Shown here in pieces: positions 40,905 through 49,729 of a DNA stretch of 64,000 nucleotides (positions are counted from its first letter, which is position 1; the number at the start of each line of letters is the position of its first letter). Source of the stretch: Anaerolineales bacterium (GTDB taxonomy: Bacteria; Chloroflexota; Anaerolineae; Anaerolineales; Villigracilaceae); assembly GCA_030583885.1 (NCBI GenBank), contig CP129480.1:3412714-3476713 (forward strand), in the 5' to 3' direction. The position numbers and the translations under genes were made by a program. Below the pieces are notes generated by a model. The model saw only the letters and a program-made list of their open reading frames with translations. It ran no database searches and was not told the DNA's origin.

Positions 40905-41288
40905 TTATGCGGCAAAGGGAAGTTTGGTTTCAACGGATGCTTCGCGGTCCAGTTTGCGCAGAGCGAAATCGTCCGCGCCGAACGCCTGTTTGAGACGCAT
41001 CAACACAGGCATGAAATCCTGACCGATGGCGCAGGTAAATAAATCTATGGCACAGTAATTATACTCGGGCCAGGCATGTAAACTCGCATGCGACTCTGCC
41101 AGCAAAAAGAAGCAGGTAAAGCCGTGCGGGCTGAATTTATAAAAGCCTTCATCCACAACCGTCAACCCGCTGTCGCGTACGGCTTGTGCAAAGAGCGAAT
41201 ACGCCCGTTCGCTGTCCATCAGGATCTCAGGGTTGCAGTCGGAGAGATCGAAAATATAATGCTCTCCCAGTTTCAAAGTGGCATTCAC
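40905..41288 (-). CDS. speD: S-adenosylmethionine decarboxylase proenzyme (prokaryotic type)
   Basis: A 127-residue class I SpeD. The self-cleavage site is 'LLAESHASLHAWPEY', where Ser of 'ESH' becomes the pyruvoyl group; 'LFTCAIGQD' holds the catalytic Cys. It makes decarboxylated SAM for speE. The start is GTG at 41288 with GGAGG 5 nt upstream; that ribosome site lies inside a small hairpin (ACACC-GGA-GGTGT), which may dampen translation. Confidence 0.93.
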   Translation of the reverse strand: MNATLKLGEHYIFDLSDCNPEILMDSERAYSLFAQAVRDSGLTVVDEGFYKFSPHGFTCFFLLAESHASLHAWPEYNYCAIDLFTCAIGQDFMPVLMRLKQAFGADDFALRKLDREASVETKLPFAA

Positions 41289-41675
41289 TCACACCTCCGG
41301 TGTTAAAGAGTAAAGAACCCGCCTGAAGACACCGTCTTTTCATTTCAAAACGATCCGCAGGATGTCTTCCCGGCGTAACGAGCACCCAAACAACCACTGA
41401 ATTTTCAACTGTTGTTTGGGTGCGAGTGAAACGGTCCTCAAGCAGACTCAACGGGCGCAGTTATACTACGCGCTGGCGCAGTGTCAATCTTTTCAGCCAG
41501 TGAATATTTTTTACTGCAATCCCCGTTTGAAATCCAAATCGTCATGGCAGGGTTTCTGCAGGTCATAAAGATGATGCAAAACCGCTTCACACAAATGATT
41601 TAATGCAGGCCGAAAAACAGCGAGAAAATCTGGAAGTGTGGTTAAATTCAAAATAAAGAACCTGAAACCCCGCAC
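41289..41675 (-). promoter_or_regulatory. Structured leader region of speD-speE
   Basis: Between speD and the divergent hemW, a perfect 13-bp inverted repeat GCACCCAAACAAC (41382-41394) / GTTGTTTGGGTGC (41411-41423) with a 16-nt loop lies about 95 nt upstream of speD. Closer in, ACACC-GGA-GGTGT (41291-41303) can hide the Shine-Dalgarno. These suggest RNA-level control, perhaps by SAM or polyamine, but I do not recognise a known riboswitch class. The hemW-proximal 200 bases show nothing clear. Confidence 0.5.
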
Positions 41676-42899
41676 ATGACACCTGATACATCCATTTACC
41701 TCCACATCCCCTTCTGCAAACATCGCTGCGCCTACTGCGACTTCAATACCTACGCCGGCCAGAATGCGATGATCCCCGCCTATGTGGATGCCCTACTCAA
41801 AGAAATCGAATTCATCGGACGTCAACATTCCAACTTTACAATCTTCAACGTTCCAACTGTGTTTTTCGGCGGCGGAACTCCCTCGCTTCTTTGCGGACCT
41901 CAATTTGATTCCGTCATGTCGGCATTGTCCTCCGCCTTTGCCCTGTCCGCTGACGCGGAAGTGAACATCGAAGCCAACCCCGGCACGATCTCCCCCGCCA
42001 AATTGGACGCCATCCGCAAGGCGGGCATCAACCGCATCAGTTTCGGCGTGCAGTCTGCGAACACTGAAGAACTGCGCATGCTCGAACGCGAACATGATTT
42101 CTTTACCGTTATCGAAGCCGTATCCACTGCACGGAAGGCAGGATTTGGAAATCTTAATCTCGACCTGATCTACGCCCTGCCTGAACAGACTTTGAAATCA
42201 TGGCAGACCACCGTCAAACGCGTGCTGGAATTACAGCCGGAGCATATCTCCGCGTACGCGCTCACGCTGGAACATGGCACTCCCTTTGGCAAATGGGCAG
42301 ATAAAGGGTTACTACCGCTCCCAGACCCAGACCTCGCCGCCGATATGTACGAATGGACGATGGATTTTCTTACCCAAAGCGGCTACGCGCAGTACGAGAT
42401 CTCGAATTGGGCCTTGGGCAATGGTCAGCAGTACGCAGATCGCGGCTTTCCGTCTCTGGCCAGCAAACACAACCTCCAATACTGGCGCTCACTTCCCTAC
42501 CTCGGCCTCGGCGCCGGCGCGCACGGATATGCGGGCGGATACCGCTATTCCAATGTATTAAGAATCAAAACCTATATTGACAGACTAAAGGCTAACAGCC
42601 AACCGCTACATGGTACTTATCCCCTCACCCCCGCCACTGTCAACCAGCATAAACAGACGCGACAGGATGACATTTCCGATTACATGATCAACAACCTCAG
42701 GCTGGTACAGGCCGGGGTTGTTGAATCAGATTTCAGATTGAGATTCGGAAGCGGGCTTTTGGATATCCATCCAAGGGAAATTGAGGAATTGATCCAGTCA
42801 GGCCTGCTTGAAAAAAAGACCTCCGAGGTTTCGGAGGTCTTCAGGCTTACCCGGCGTGGACGGTTAGTGGGGAATCAGGTGTTCGTGAAGTTCGTATGA
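41676..42899 (+). CDS. hemW: HemW-type radical SAM protein (HemN family)
   Basis: The 407-residue protein has the radical SAM cluster 'CKHRCAYC' (CxxxCxxC) near residue 14, 'VFFGGGTPSLL' near 67, 'NIEANPGTISPAKLDAIRKAGINRISFGVQS' near 110, and a HemN C-terminal domain. HemW proteins bind heme and act as heme chaperones; they lack the extra N-terminal cysteine of true coproporphyrinogen dehydrogenase HemN. The 3' end contains a family D palindrome (42825-42841) and has a homologous fragment at 44.07-44.15 kb. Confidence 0.88.
   Translation: MTPDTSIYLHIPFCKHRCAYCDFNTYAGQNAMIPAYVDALLKEIEFIGRQHSNFTIFNVPTVFFGGGTPSLLCGPQFDSVMSALSSAFALSADAEVNIEANPGTISPAKLDAIRKAGINRISFGVQSANTEELRMLEREHDFFTVIEAVSTARKAGFGNLNLDLIYALPEQTLKSWQTTVKRVLELQPEHISAYALTLEHGTPFGKWADKGLLPLPDPDLAADMYEWTMDFLTQSGYAQYEISNWALGNGQQYADRGFPSLASKHNLQYWRSLPYLGLGAGAHGYAGGYRYSNVLRIKTYIDRLKANSQPLHGTYPLTPATVNQHKQTRQDDISDYMINNLRLVQAGVVESDFRLRFGSGLLDIHPREIEELIQSGLLEKKTSEVSEVFRLTRRGRLVGNQVFVKFV
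42822..42843. repeat. Family D palindrome within the hemW 3' end
   Basis: AGACCTCCGAGG-TTT-CGGAGGTCT; it codes KTSEVSEVF in hemW. The copy at 44.07 kb arose with the duplication. Confidence 0.6.
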
Positions 42900-42902
42900 T
42901 CC

Positions 42903-43979
42903 TTATGGATTCGTGCAGTAATAGGCAACGAGTATAAGTACACTGGGGTTGATCGTCCACAGGCACGCAGCCGCTTCACAACTTGACTGATCTGAATACT
43001 GGCCGGGGTTGGTGCATCCGGTGGAGCCGGGGGCGGGAGTGGGGGGAATTTCCCTGGGGCAGAGCATTGGCTCGAAGCCCGTTGCTTCAAATCCATGCGC
43101 CTCGCGGCAGGTATTATCAATTGAATGGAGCGCCTTCAACGGGTAATCCTTCTTATTTCGGATGGGCGACCCGGCTTCCTCCTCGGTAAAACGGTCCACA
43201 TAATCCAGTTGGGATACATCCTTTATCCCGGCATCCGCCAGCACACCGAACATAAAGGAGCTGCCTGCCCAGGAGCGCTTGAATGCAAACTGGACCGTTG
43301 CATTGGGGGCTGCGTTAATGCGCACCCAAGCCAGGTCGGGATCATCCCCATGCCCGCCGTCGAAGATCAATGAATCATATCCATCGGTTTTGATGGGCGC
43401 ATCGGAACGGTCCGGGGAGATAGCACTGGTGTCGCGGTTTGTGTCGGCAAACACCTGCACGTTGCCTGCGCTCCAATCCGTCGTATAGGGCGGTTTGGCA
43501 AGGATGATAAAGTCACCAAAGCCATCGCGGTTTTTATCCAGCTCAACGGCATAGTGAATGCCGAGCGGATTATTGGGGTCGTTGCCCATCAGGCGGATGG
43601 ACACGTAATACCAATCCGCATCCCTGCTGATGCTGAAGGTTTCGATATCCAGGTCGGGGAGATAGGTCATATCCTGCAGGAACGGGCGTTCAAGGCGGTT
43701 GATATCATAGGAATCGCCATAGGGAGCGCGCTTCTCAGGCGCAGTGCCGGATGACTCGGCGTCATAGAACAGCTTTGCCCCCGGGGCGGAGGCGGGGAAT
43801 TCCACATGCGTGACGGTCGTTGCTTCTGATCCTTCCGGCGGTTGTTCGGATTCCGGGGACACATCAACAGGGATGACCGCTGCATCGGCGTCCGGCGAGT
43901 TGGAGCCTGGCAGGTTGCACGCCAGGGCAAGTATGAGCAATGGCGCAAAAAACGAGAAAAAACGGGTTTTGTTTTTCAT
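42903..43979 (-). CDS. Lipoprotein of the tandem pair (copy 1)
   Basis: The 358-residue product has a signal peptide ending 'LALACNLPG' (Cys about 20), a Pro/Glu/Asp-rich linker, then a beta-rich domain (about 70-300: 'APYGDSYDINRLERPFLQDMTYLPDLDIETFSISRDADWYYVSIRLMGNDPNNPLGIHYAVELDKNRDGFGDF') that resembles secreted domains describing dates or measures of unknown function. Cys residues near the end are conserved in copy 2. ATG 43979 follows GAGGAG; the longer frame was rejected. It ends 4 nt from the hemW stop. Confidence 0.78.
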   Translation of the reverse strand: MKNKTRFFSFFAPLLILALACNLPGSNSPDADAAVIPVDVSPESEQPPEGSEATTVTHVEFPASAPGAKLFYDAESSGTAPEKRAPYGDSYDINRLERPFLQDMTYLPDLDIETFSISRDADWYYVSIRLMGNDPNNPLGIHYAVELDKNRDGFGDFIILAKPPYTTDWSAGNVQVFADTNRDTSAISPDRSDAPIKTDGYDSLIFDGGHGDDPDLAWVRINAAPNATVQFAFKRSWAGSSFMFGVLADAGIKDVSQLDYVDRFTEEEAGSPIRNKKDYPLKALHSIDNTCREAHGFEATGFEPMLCPREIPPTPAPGSTGCTNPGQYSDQSSCEAAACLWTINPSVLILVAYYCTNP

Positions 43980-44069
43980 CTCTATCTCCTCGCGATAAGA
44001 GTACCACCATTGCAATCTGAAACGCAAGGTTTAGTATCGATGACCCATGCATGCCGGTGTGCTTCCTGT

Positions 44070-44153
44070 AAAGACCTCCGAGGTTCCGGAGGTCTTCAGG
44101 TTTAACAAACTTGGCGGGCTATTGGGAAATAGAGTTTTTGTTCGTTTTATATA
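44070..44153 (+). pseudogene. Duplicated fragment of the hemW 3' end
   Basis: The plus strand reads KTSEVPEVFRFNKLGGLLGNRVFVRFI-stop, aligning with the hemW C-terminus KTSEVSEVFRLTRRGRLVGNQVFVKFV-stop; similarity extends about six codons further upstream, then a stop. There is no start or radical SAM part. It stands in the same place relative to lipoprotein copy 2 as hemW does to copy 1, so one duplication copied both. Confidence 0.8.
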
Positions 44154-44178
44154 GCCGGGCAATTCCCCATGAAGCCCG

Positions 44179-45225
44179 CTAACCAAAATATTTACATGAA
44201 CAATCTGCCGGATCAAAATAGTAACCCGCGCCCTGCGACGCACAAATGGCATCATTCAACTGGCAGCCTTGTGGGGTTGGCTGACCGGGTTCACTTGTTG
44301 GTGCTTCGATGATAATCACCGGGCAAATCTTCGGTTCAAAGCCGGTCGGGCTGAATCCAAACGCTTGGAAACAGGTGTTGTCCACCGCATATAGCTCCTT
44401 CAACGGATAGTTGGTATTACGTCGAACTGACGAACCAGCCTCTTTTTCAGTGAAGTAATCCACATAATCAAGCCGGGTGACGTCTTTCAATCCACCATCC
44501 GCCAGTACGCCGTACAGAAAGGCGCTGCCGGCAAAGGATTTCTTGAAGGCAAACTGGACGGTGGCATAAGTACCTGCGTTGATGCGCACCCAGGCCAGGT
44601 CCGGGTCATCACCTATTCCCGCTGCAATGTCATGGATCAATTCATCGTACCCGTCGCCGTCGAAGGGCGCATCAGACTTGGACGCCGAGAGCCCGGCCGT
44701 GTCGCGGTTGGTATCGGCATAAACCTTGATGTTTGCCGCCGTCCATTCCTCTGCATAAGGCGGCCCGGCAAGGATGAGAAAATCACCGAAACTGTCGCGG
44801 TTGGTATCCAATTCCACGGCGTACTGTATACCAAGGGGATTATTGGGGTCTTTCCCGACCAGCCCAATGGATACATAGTACCAGTCCCCATCCTCGCTGA
44901 TGCTAAAAGCGGTGATATCCAGATCGGGGACATAGGTCATATCCTGTGTGAAAGGGCGTTCGAGACGGTTGAGGTCGTATGAATCGCCATAGGGGGCACG
45001 TTTTTCGGGGGCGGTCTCAGAGGAAACAACATCCGGGTAGGGTTTTGCATCCGGTGCGGAAATCGGGATCATTTGATGCTGGGATGCGGGTGCTTCGACA
45101 GGCGGCGGTTCCGATGTCGGCGGCACTGGCGTTTCAGCAGGCTGGCCTGAACCCGGCATATTGCATGCCTGCATGATCAACATCAAGGCGGCAAATATGA
45201 AAATTAAACGGGATTTCATGTACAT
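44179..45225 (-). CDS. Lipoprotein of the tandem pair (copy 2)
   Basis: The 348-residue product has a lipoprotein signal ending 'LIMQACNMPG' and a Pro-rich linker. Its domain is clearly homologous to copy 1: 'KRAPYGDSYDLNRLERPFTQDMTYVPDLDITAFSISEDGDWYYVSIGLVGKDPNNPLGIQYAVELDTNRDSFGDF'. The C-terminus differs (a Cys-rich end 'GCQLNDAICASQGAGYYFDPADCSCKYFG'). The start follows AAGGAG. Function is unknown; the copies have diverged by many substitutions, so the duplication is not recent. Confidence 0.78.
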   Translation of the reverse strand: MYMKSRLIFIFAALMLIMQACNMPGSGQPAETPVPPTSEPPPVEAPASQHQMIPISAPDAKPYPDVVSSETAPEKRAPYGDSYDLNRLERPFTQDMTYVPDLDITAFSISEDGDWYYVSIGLVGKDPNNPLGIQYAVELDTNRDSFGDFLILAGPPYAEEWTAANIKVYADTNRDTAGLSASKSDAPFDGDGYDELIHDIAAGIGDDPDLAWVRINAGTYATVQFAFKKSFAGSAFLYGVLADGGLKDVTRLDYVDYFTEKEAGSSVRRNTNYPLKELYAVDNTCFQAFGFSPTGFEPKICPVIIIEAPTSEPGQPTPQGCQLNDAICASQGAGYYFDPADCSCKYFG

Positions 45226-45290
45226 AACTCATCTCCTTTGCCTTATTATGCCAGTTATCTGCTGAAAAGCAATATTACCAAAGGGCTATA

Positions 45291-45320
45291 AAACATCCCC
45301 GCCTTTCGACGGGGATGTTT
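45291..45320 (-). terminator. Terminator of ppdK
   Basis: AAACATCCCCG / CGGGGATGTTT stem, followed on the minus strand by TTATAGCCC; it begins 3 nt after the ppdK stop. Confidence 0.75.
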
Positions 45321-45323
45321 ATT

Positions 45324-48149
45324 CTATTTCTTCGATTTCTTCTTCACAACCTTCTGCGCGGCCTGCCTGACCGGCTTCTTCCCCTGCGGGGATTTCTTTT
45401 TCGCAACCTTCCCCGGCCGGTGTTTCAAGGCCGCATGAGCCGATGCGAGGCGCGCGATCGGCACGCGGAACGGCGAGCAGGAGACATAGTTGTTGCCGAT
45501 CATATGGCACCACTCGATGGAGTCGGGGTCGCCGCCATGTTCGCCGCAGATGCCCACTTCGAGATCCGGCCGCGTTTCACGCCCATCCTTGATGGCCCAT
45601 TCCATCAGCTTGCCTACGCCGTCGCGGTCTATCGTCTGGAAGGGATTCTTTTCCAAAATGCCCTGTTCCTGATAGGTGATCAGGAAATTGCGCTCGGCAT
45701 CATCACGGGAATACCCGTAGGTCATTTGGGTCAGGTCATTCGTTCCAAAGGAGAAGAACTGTGCCTGTCTGGCAACTTCCCTTGCGGTGACCGCCGCGCG
45801 CGGGATCTCGATCATCGTGCCGAATTTATACTCGAACCGGACGCCCTTTTCCTTCATCACGGTTGAACCGATTCTTTCAAGGCGCGGCTGGATCCATTCC
45901 AATTCCTTGACCGTCCCCGTCAGCGGGATCATGATCTCGGGCCTGACAACGACGCCGCGTTTTGTGCAATCTGCCGCGGCTTCGAAGATGGCGCGCACCT
46001 GCATCTCGACGATTTCAGGCATGGCAATCGAAAGGCGAACGCCGCGCATGCCCATCATCGGGTTGGATTCATGCATGCCTTTGATCGCGGCGAGCAGATC
46101 CTCCTTGGCTTTCAAGCCCTCGGTTTCACCCTTCACTCTCAACGTGATGACTTCTTCAAATAGTTTTTCCTCATCCGGCATGAATTCATGAAGAGGCGGG
46201 TCGATCAGGCGGATGATGACCGGGCAGCCATCCATCGCTTCGAAGAGACCGTCAAAATCCTTGCGCTGATACGGCAGAAGCTTGTCAAGCGCGGACGTGC
46301 GTCCTGCGCCAGTTTCAGAGAGGATCATCTCCTGTACGATGGGCAGGCGCTCAGGCTCAAAGAACATGTGCTCGGTGCGGCAGAGACCGATACCCACGGC
46401 ACCATACGAGCGGGCGCGGCGGGCGTCCTTGGGGTAATCGGCATTTGCCCAAACCTGCAAGCCGCGTGTGGGCCAGCCCTTGGGGGCAACCCGGACATCC
46501 CTGCGCGCGCAAACCGCATCCGCCCATTTGAGCAAGGTCATCAGCTCAACCTGTTCTTCAATCGAAGGGGTAGACATGGGAATTTTTCCAACAAAGACCT
46601 GCCCCGATGTGCCGTCCACCGAAATCCATTCGCCCTCCCGCACAATGGTTTCACCGACGGTCATAAGACGTTTATCCAGATCGATCTTGATCGCGGATGC
46701 GCCCACCACGCATGGAATACCGAACTGACGTGCGACAACCGCTGCATGAGAAGTTGCACCACCTTCGCTGGTCAATACGCCCCTGGAGGCGATCATGCCA
46801 TGCACGTCATCCGGCTTGGTGAAGGGACGCACCATGATGGTGTCCTGCTTGTTTTCCTTCGCGAATCTTTCGGCGGTGTCCGCATCGAAATAGATCTGCC
46901 CAACGGCAGCGCCGGGCGATGCGTTCACGCCTTTGGCGATCAGCGCACCGGACTTTTTTGCGGCATCCCTGGCTTGCTCGTCAAACTGCGGATGTAAAAG
47001 CGTATCCACATTTTCAGGGGTGATGCGCTCCACGGCCTGCTCCTTCGTGAGCAGGCCCTCGTTCGCCATGTCGACAGCCATCTTGACTGCGGCTTTTGCG
47101 GTGCGTTTGCCGTTGCGGGTTTGCAGCATCCACAGTTTGCCGTTTTCGATCGTGAATTCGACATCCTGCATATCCTTGTAATGCTTTTCCAAACGCGCGG
47201 TGATCTTCATGAACTCGTCGTACGCCCTGGGCATGTCCGCCTTCAACGCTTCGATCGGAAGCGTATTGCGGATGCCCGCGACCACATCCTCACCCTGGGC
47301 ATTGAAGAGGAAATCGCCCATCATCTTTTTCTCGCCGGTGGATGGATTGCGGGTAAATGCCACGCCTGTTGCAGAGCCCTCCCCCATGTTGCCGAATGCC
47401 ATCGTCTGGATATTGACCGCCGTCCCAAGATCGTGGGAAATGCCGGTGGCATTGCGATAGTCAATGGCGCGTTTGCCGTTCCAGGATTTGAAAACCGCCT
47501 CCGTCGCCAGTTCCAATTGCCTGAATGGATCCTGCGGAAAATCAAACCCCTTTTCCTTCCTGACCACAGCCTTGAACACTCCGGCCAATTCCTGCCAGTC
47601 TTCGGCATTCATGTCAGTATCCAGTGTATAGCCTTTACGCTGCTTGTATGCCTCGAGGGGATGTTCAAATGCTTCATCGGGAATTCCCAATACAACGGAA
47701 CCGAACATCTCAACCAGACGGCGGTACAAGTCATACACAAAACGCGGATTCCCCGTCAACGCCACCATGCCCGCCGCCGTTTCATCCGTCAATCCGATGT
47801 TCAATACCGTATCCATCATGCCGGGCATCGAAAATTTTGCGCCGGAACGGCACGATAACAGCAACGGGTTTTTGGGGTCGCCAAATTTTTTGCCTGTTTT
47901 CTTTTCAATTGCTTTTAATGCCTTTAATTCCTGATCCCACAACCCTGTGGGAAATTTCCCCAATTTCTGATACGCGTTACATGCTTCGGTCGTCACGGTA
48001 AAAAACGGCGGAACTGGAACCCCTGCCCGCGTCATATCCAGCAAACCCGACCCCTTGCCGCCCACGAGTGCCTTGACAGCGTCCCATGAACCGCGAGAAA
48101 CCTTTTCAGCCTCTTTCACTTCATTAAAGAGATAGACCCACTTGATCAT
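45324..48149 (-). CDS. ppdK: Pyruvate, phosphate dikinase
   Basis: The 941-residue enzyme interconverts pyruvate, ATP and phosphate with PEP, AMP and pyrophosphate. The N-terminal nucleotide-binding domain has 'VGGKGSGLLDMTRAGVPVPPFFTVTT' and 'LLSCRSGAKFSMPGMMDTVLNIGL'; the swivelling phospho-His is in 'LTSEGGATSHAAVVARQFG' (near residue 460); the PEP/pyruvate barrel ends with 'CGEHGGDPDSIEWCHMIGNNYVSCSPFRVPIARL'. It carries an unusual basic tail after about 905 (KKKSPQGKKP...KKKSKK). With pdh it ties PEP, pyruvate and acetyl-CoA pools together. Confidence 0.94.
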   Translation of the reverse strand: MIKWVYLFNEVKEAEKVSRGSWDAVKALVGGKGSGLLDMTRAGVPVPPFFTVTTEACNAYQKLGKFPTGLWDQELKALKAIEKKTGKKFGDPKNPLLLSCRSGAKFSMPGMMDTVLNIGLTDETAAGMVALTGNPRFVYDLYRRLVEMFGSVVLGIPDEAFEHPLEAYKQRKGYTLDTDMNAEDWQELAGVFKAVVRKEKGFDFPQDPFRQLELATEAVFKSWNGKRAIDYRNATGISHDLGTAVNIQTMAFGNMGEGSATGVAFTRNPSTGEKKMMGDFLFNAQGEDVVAGIRNTLPIEALKADMPRAYDEFMKITARLEKHYKDMQDVEFTIENGKLWMLQTRNGKRTAKAAVKMAVDMANEGLLTKEQAVERITPENVDTLLHPQFDEQARDAAKKSGALIAKGVNASPGAAVGQIYFDADTAERFAKENKQDTIMVRPFTKPDDVHGMIASRGVLTSEGGATSHAAVVARQFGIPCVVGASAIKIDLDKRLMTVGETIVREGEWISVDGTSGQVFVGKIPMSTPSIEEQVELMTLLKWADAVCARRDVRVAPKGWPTRGLQVWANADYPKDARRARSYGAVGIGLCRTEHMFFEPERLPIVQEMILSETGAGRTSALDKLLPYQRKDFDGLFEAMDGCPVIIRLIDPPLHEFMPDEEKLFEEVITLRVKGETEGLKAKEDLLAAIKGMHESNPMMGMRGVRLSIAMPEIVEMQVRAIFEAAADCTKRGVVVRPEIMIPLTGTVKELEWIQPRLERIGSTVMKEKGVRFEYKFGTMIEIPRAAVTAREVARQAQFFSFGTNDLTQMTYGYSRDDAERNFLITYQEQGILEKNPFQTIDRDGVGKLMEWAIKDGRETRPDLEVGICGEHGGDPDSIEWCHMIGNNYVSCSPFRVPIARLASAHAALKHRPGKVAKKKSPQGKKPVRQAAQKVVKKKSKK

Positions 48150-48448
48150 TTCAGCCTCCTACAAGGAATAAATTGTTTGGTAGTTTCATAATTTGATTGT
48201 GAAATATTTTACCAAAAACAGTCCACTTTACACATGACAAATATCACCAGATAATCAGATATCAATCCAATCCTTAAATTACCCAATGCGCCCACCCGTT
48301 CCAGAGGCTTCCCGGGGCAGGGTTCAGCTCCAATCAAGTGCGAACCATTCCAGGCAACATGGGTCATACCACCCGGGTTTAAGCTGTAAATACATTGCAA
48401 AGTACGGCGGGATACAAATAAGAGATAATAGCACCACGGTAAAAACAT
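48150..48448. other. Intergenic region between divergent ppdK and the response regulator
   Basis: About 299 bases without a gene. 48281-48385 is GC-rich and can fold (CCCGGG motifs, GGTTC/GAACC arms on the minus strand) but matches no small RNA I recognise. Promoters for both genes should lie here. Confidence 0.4.
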
Positions 48449-48889
48449 ATGACGACAAAAATTCTTGTAATCGACGATGACCCCGCCATCACCGAGTTGA
48501 TGAGCATGTTGCTCAAAACCCATGGATTTGATGTGATCCCAACCAACAGCGGTTCGGAAGGCATCCAGTTTGCCAGGGAAAAGCATCCAAATGTCATACT
48601 GCTTGACCTCATGATGCCCGACGTGGACGGGTGGCAGGTCTGCAAATCCATACGCCAATTCAGCAATGCGCCCATCCTCATCCTCTCGGCCATCAACGAT
48701 CCGCGCATGGTTGCCGGTGTTTTGGACGCAGGCGCAGACGATTTCCTCGTCAAACCTGTGCCGAGCAGCGTACTCATCGCCCACATCAGAAAAATGGTGC
48801 GGCAGACCACCGGCTCCCTGCTGGACAAATCAAGCTTAAAAAAAACTGAGGCGCTCCCCCATACACAGCCGCAGCCATCCCACCTATAG
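48449..48889 (+). CDS. Stand-alone response regulator receiver domain
   Basis: The 146-residue protein is a CheY-like receiver: acidic pocket 'VIDDDPAI' (Asp9-Asp10), phospho-acceptor Asp in 'VILLDLMMPDVDGW' (about 53), Ser/Thr 'ILILSA' (about 80) and Lys in 'DDFLVKPV' (about 103). No output domain follows, only a 25-residue polar tail. No histidine kinase is adjacent; the partner lies elsewhere. Confidence 0.9.
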   Translation: MTTKILVIDDDPAITELMSMLLKTHGFDVIPTNSGSEGIQFAREKHPNVILLDLMMPDVDGWQVCKSIRQFSNAPILILSAINDPRMVAGVLDAGADDFLVKPVPSSVLIAHIRKMVRQTTGSLLDKSSLKKTEALPHTQPQPSHL

Positions 48890-48906
48890 CCTGCTTATGC
48901 TTAACC

Positions 48907-48941
48907 AACATGCCCGCCGCTGTACCAGCGGCGGGCATGTT
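48907..48941. terminator. Bidirectional terminator between the response regulator and hydrolase genes
   Basis: AACATGCCCGCCGC / GCGGCGGGCATGTT, a perfect 14-bp stem with a 7-nt loop, between converging genes. Confidence 0.8.
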
Positions 48942-48946
48942 CTATT

Positions 48947-49729
48947 TCACTTCAACAGTTTCAACGCTTCGGCGGTTTTCTGCGGGAATTCGATCATCGG
49001 CAGGTGTCCTGCGCCATGCAGCTCAACCAGGCGGGCCGTCGGCAAGATGGACTTAATATCCCTTGCCCGCCCAACGGGGATGAGTGCATCCGCATCCCCA
49101 TGCAGCAGCACAAGGGGAAGCTCGAAGGTTGAAAGAAGAGGCGTCGAGTCATCTCTTTCAGCCATTGCCTTGAGAGCGCCAATGACTGCGGACGGTTTTT
49201 GTCTTTCCATCATACGGCGCACAAACGCCTGCACACCCGCATCTGCGGAAAGTTTTGCAGTCATGGCGTCCGCCACTACACCAACACCTTTTTCTCCAAC
49301 ATCCTGCGCGGTTTGATAACGTTTCGCCCTGCCCTCGGGAGCATCAGCGGCGGCTTGCGAAGAGACCAATCCCAACCCGCTTATGCGCTGTTGAAATTTT
49401 TGGGCAAAAGCCAGTGCCACATACCCGCCCATCGAGTGACCGGCTATGGATGTTTTCTCAATCTCCAAATGGTCCAATAAACCGGCAAGATCATCCGCCA
49501 TATCGGACATTCCGTATGGACTTTCCACCGTTGCAGACTCCCCAAACCCGCGCAGATCGGGCAAGATCAGGTCAAAATCATTGACCAGCAAGGAGGCGGT
49601 TTCATTCCATAAAGTATGCTCCAGTGGAAAGCCATGAATTAACACGAGCGGTTTTCCAGCCCCCCGACGGACATAGGCTACATCGATCCCGTTTACATTA
49701 ACTGTGTTCACTTTCATCTGATTCACCAT
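48947..49729 (-). CDS. Alpha/beta hydrolase
   Basis: The 260-residue enzyme has the nucleophile elbow 'IAGHSMGGYVAL' (Ser about 97), oxyanion strand 'LVLIHGFPLEHTLW', and late acid and base in 'LLHGDADALIPV' (Asp) and 'LHGAGHLPMIE' (His). It resembles haloperoxidase/3-oxoadipate enol-lactonase-like esterases; the substrate is unknown. ATG 49729 follows AAAGGAATTA and overlaps the nucleotidyltransferase gene by 32 nt. Confidence 0.88.
   Translation of the reverse strand: MVNQMKVNTVNVNGIDVAYVRRGAGKPLVLIHGFPLEHTLWNETASLLVNDFDLILPDLRGFGESATVESPYGMSDMADDLAGLLDHLEIEKTSIAGHSMGGYVALAFAQKFQQRISGLGLVSSQAAADAPEGRAKRYQTAQDVGEKGVGVVADAMTAKLSADAGVQAFVRRMMERQKPSAVIGALKAMAERDDSTPLLSTFELPLVLLHGDADALIPVGRARDIKSILPTARLVELHGAGHLPMIEFPQKTAEALKLLK

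Noticed and set aside
48281..48440. GC-rich foldable stretch upstream of the response regulator considered as SRP RNA or 6S RNA.
   Set aside because: The SRP core (GGAAGG..AGCA) and the 6S bulge layout are not present.
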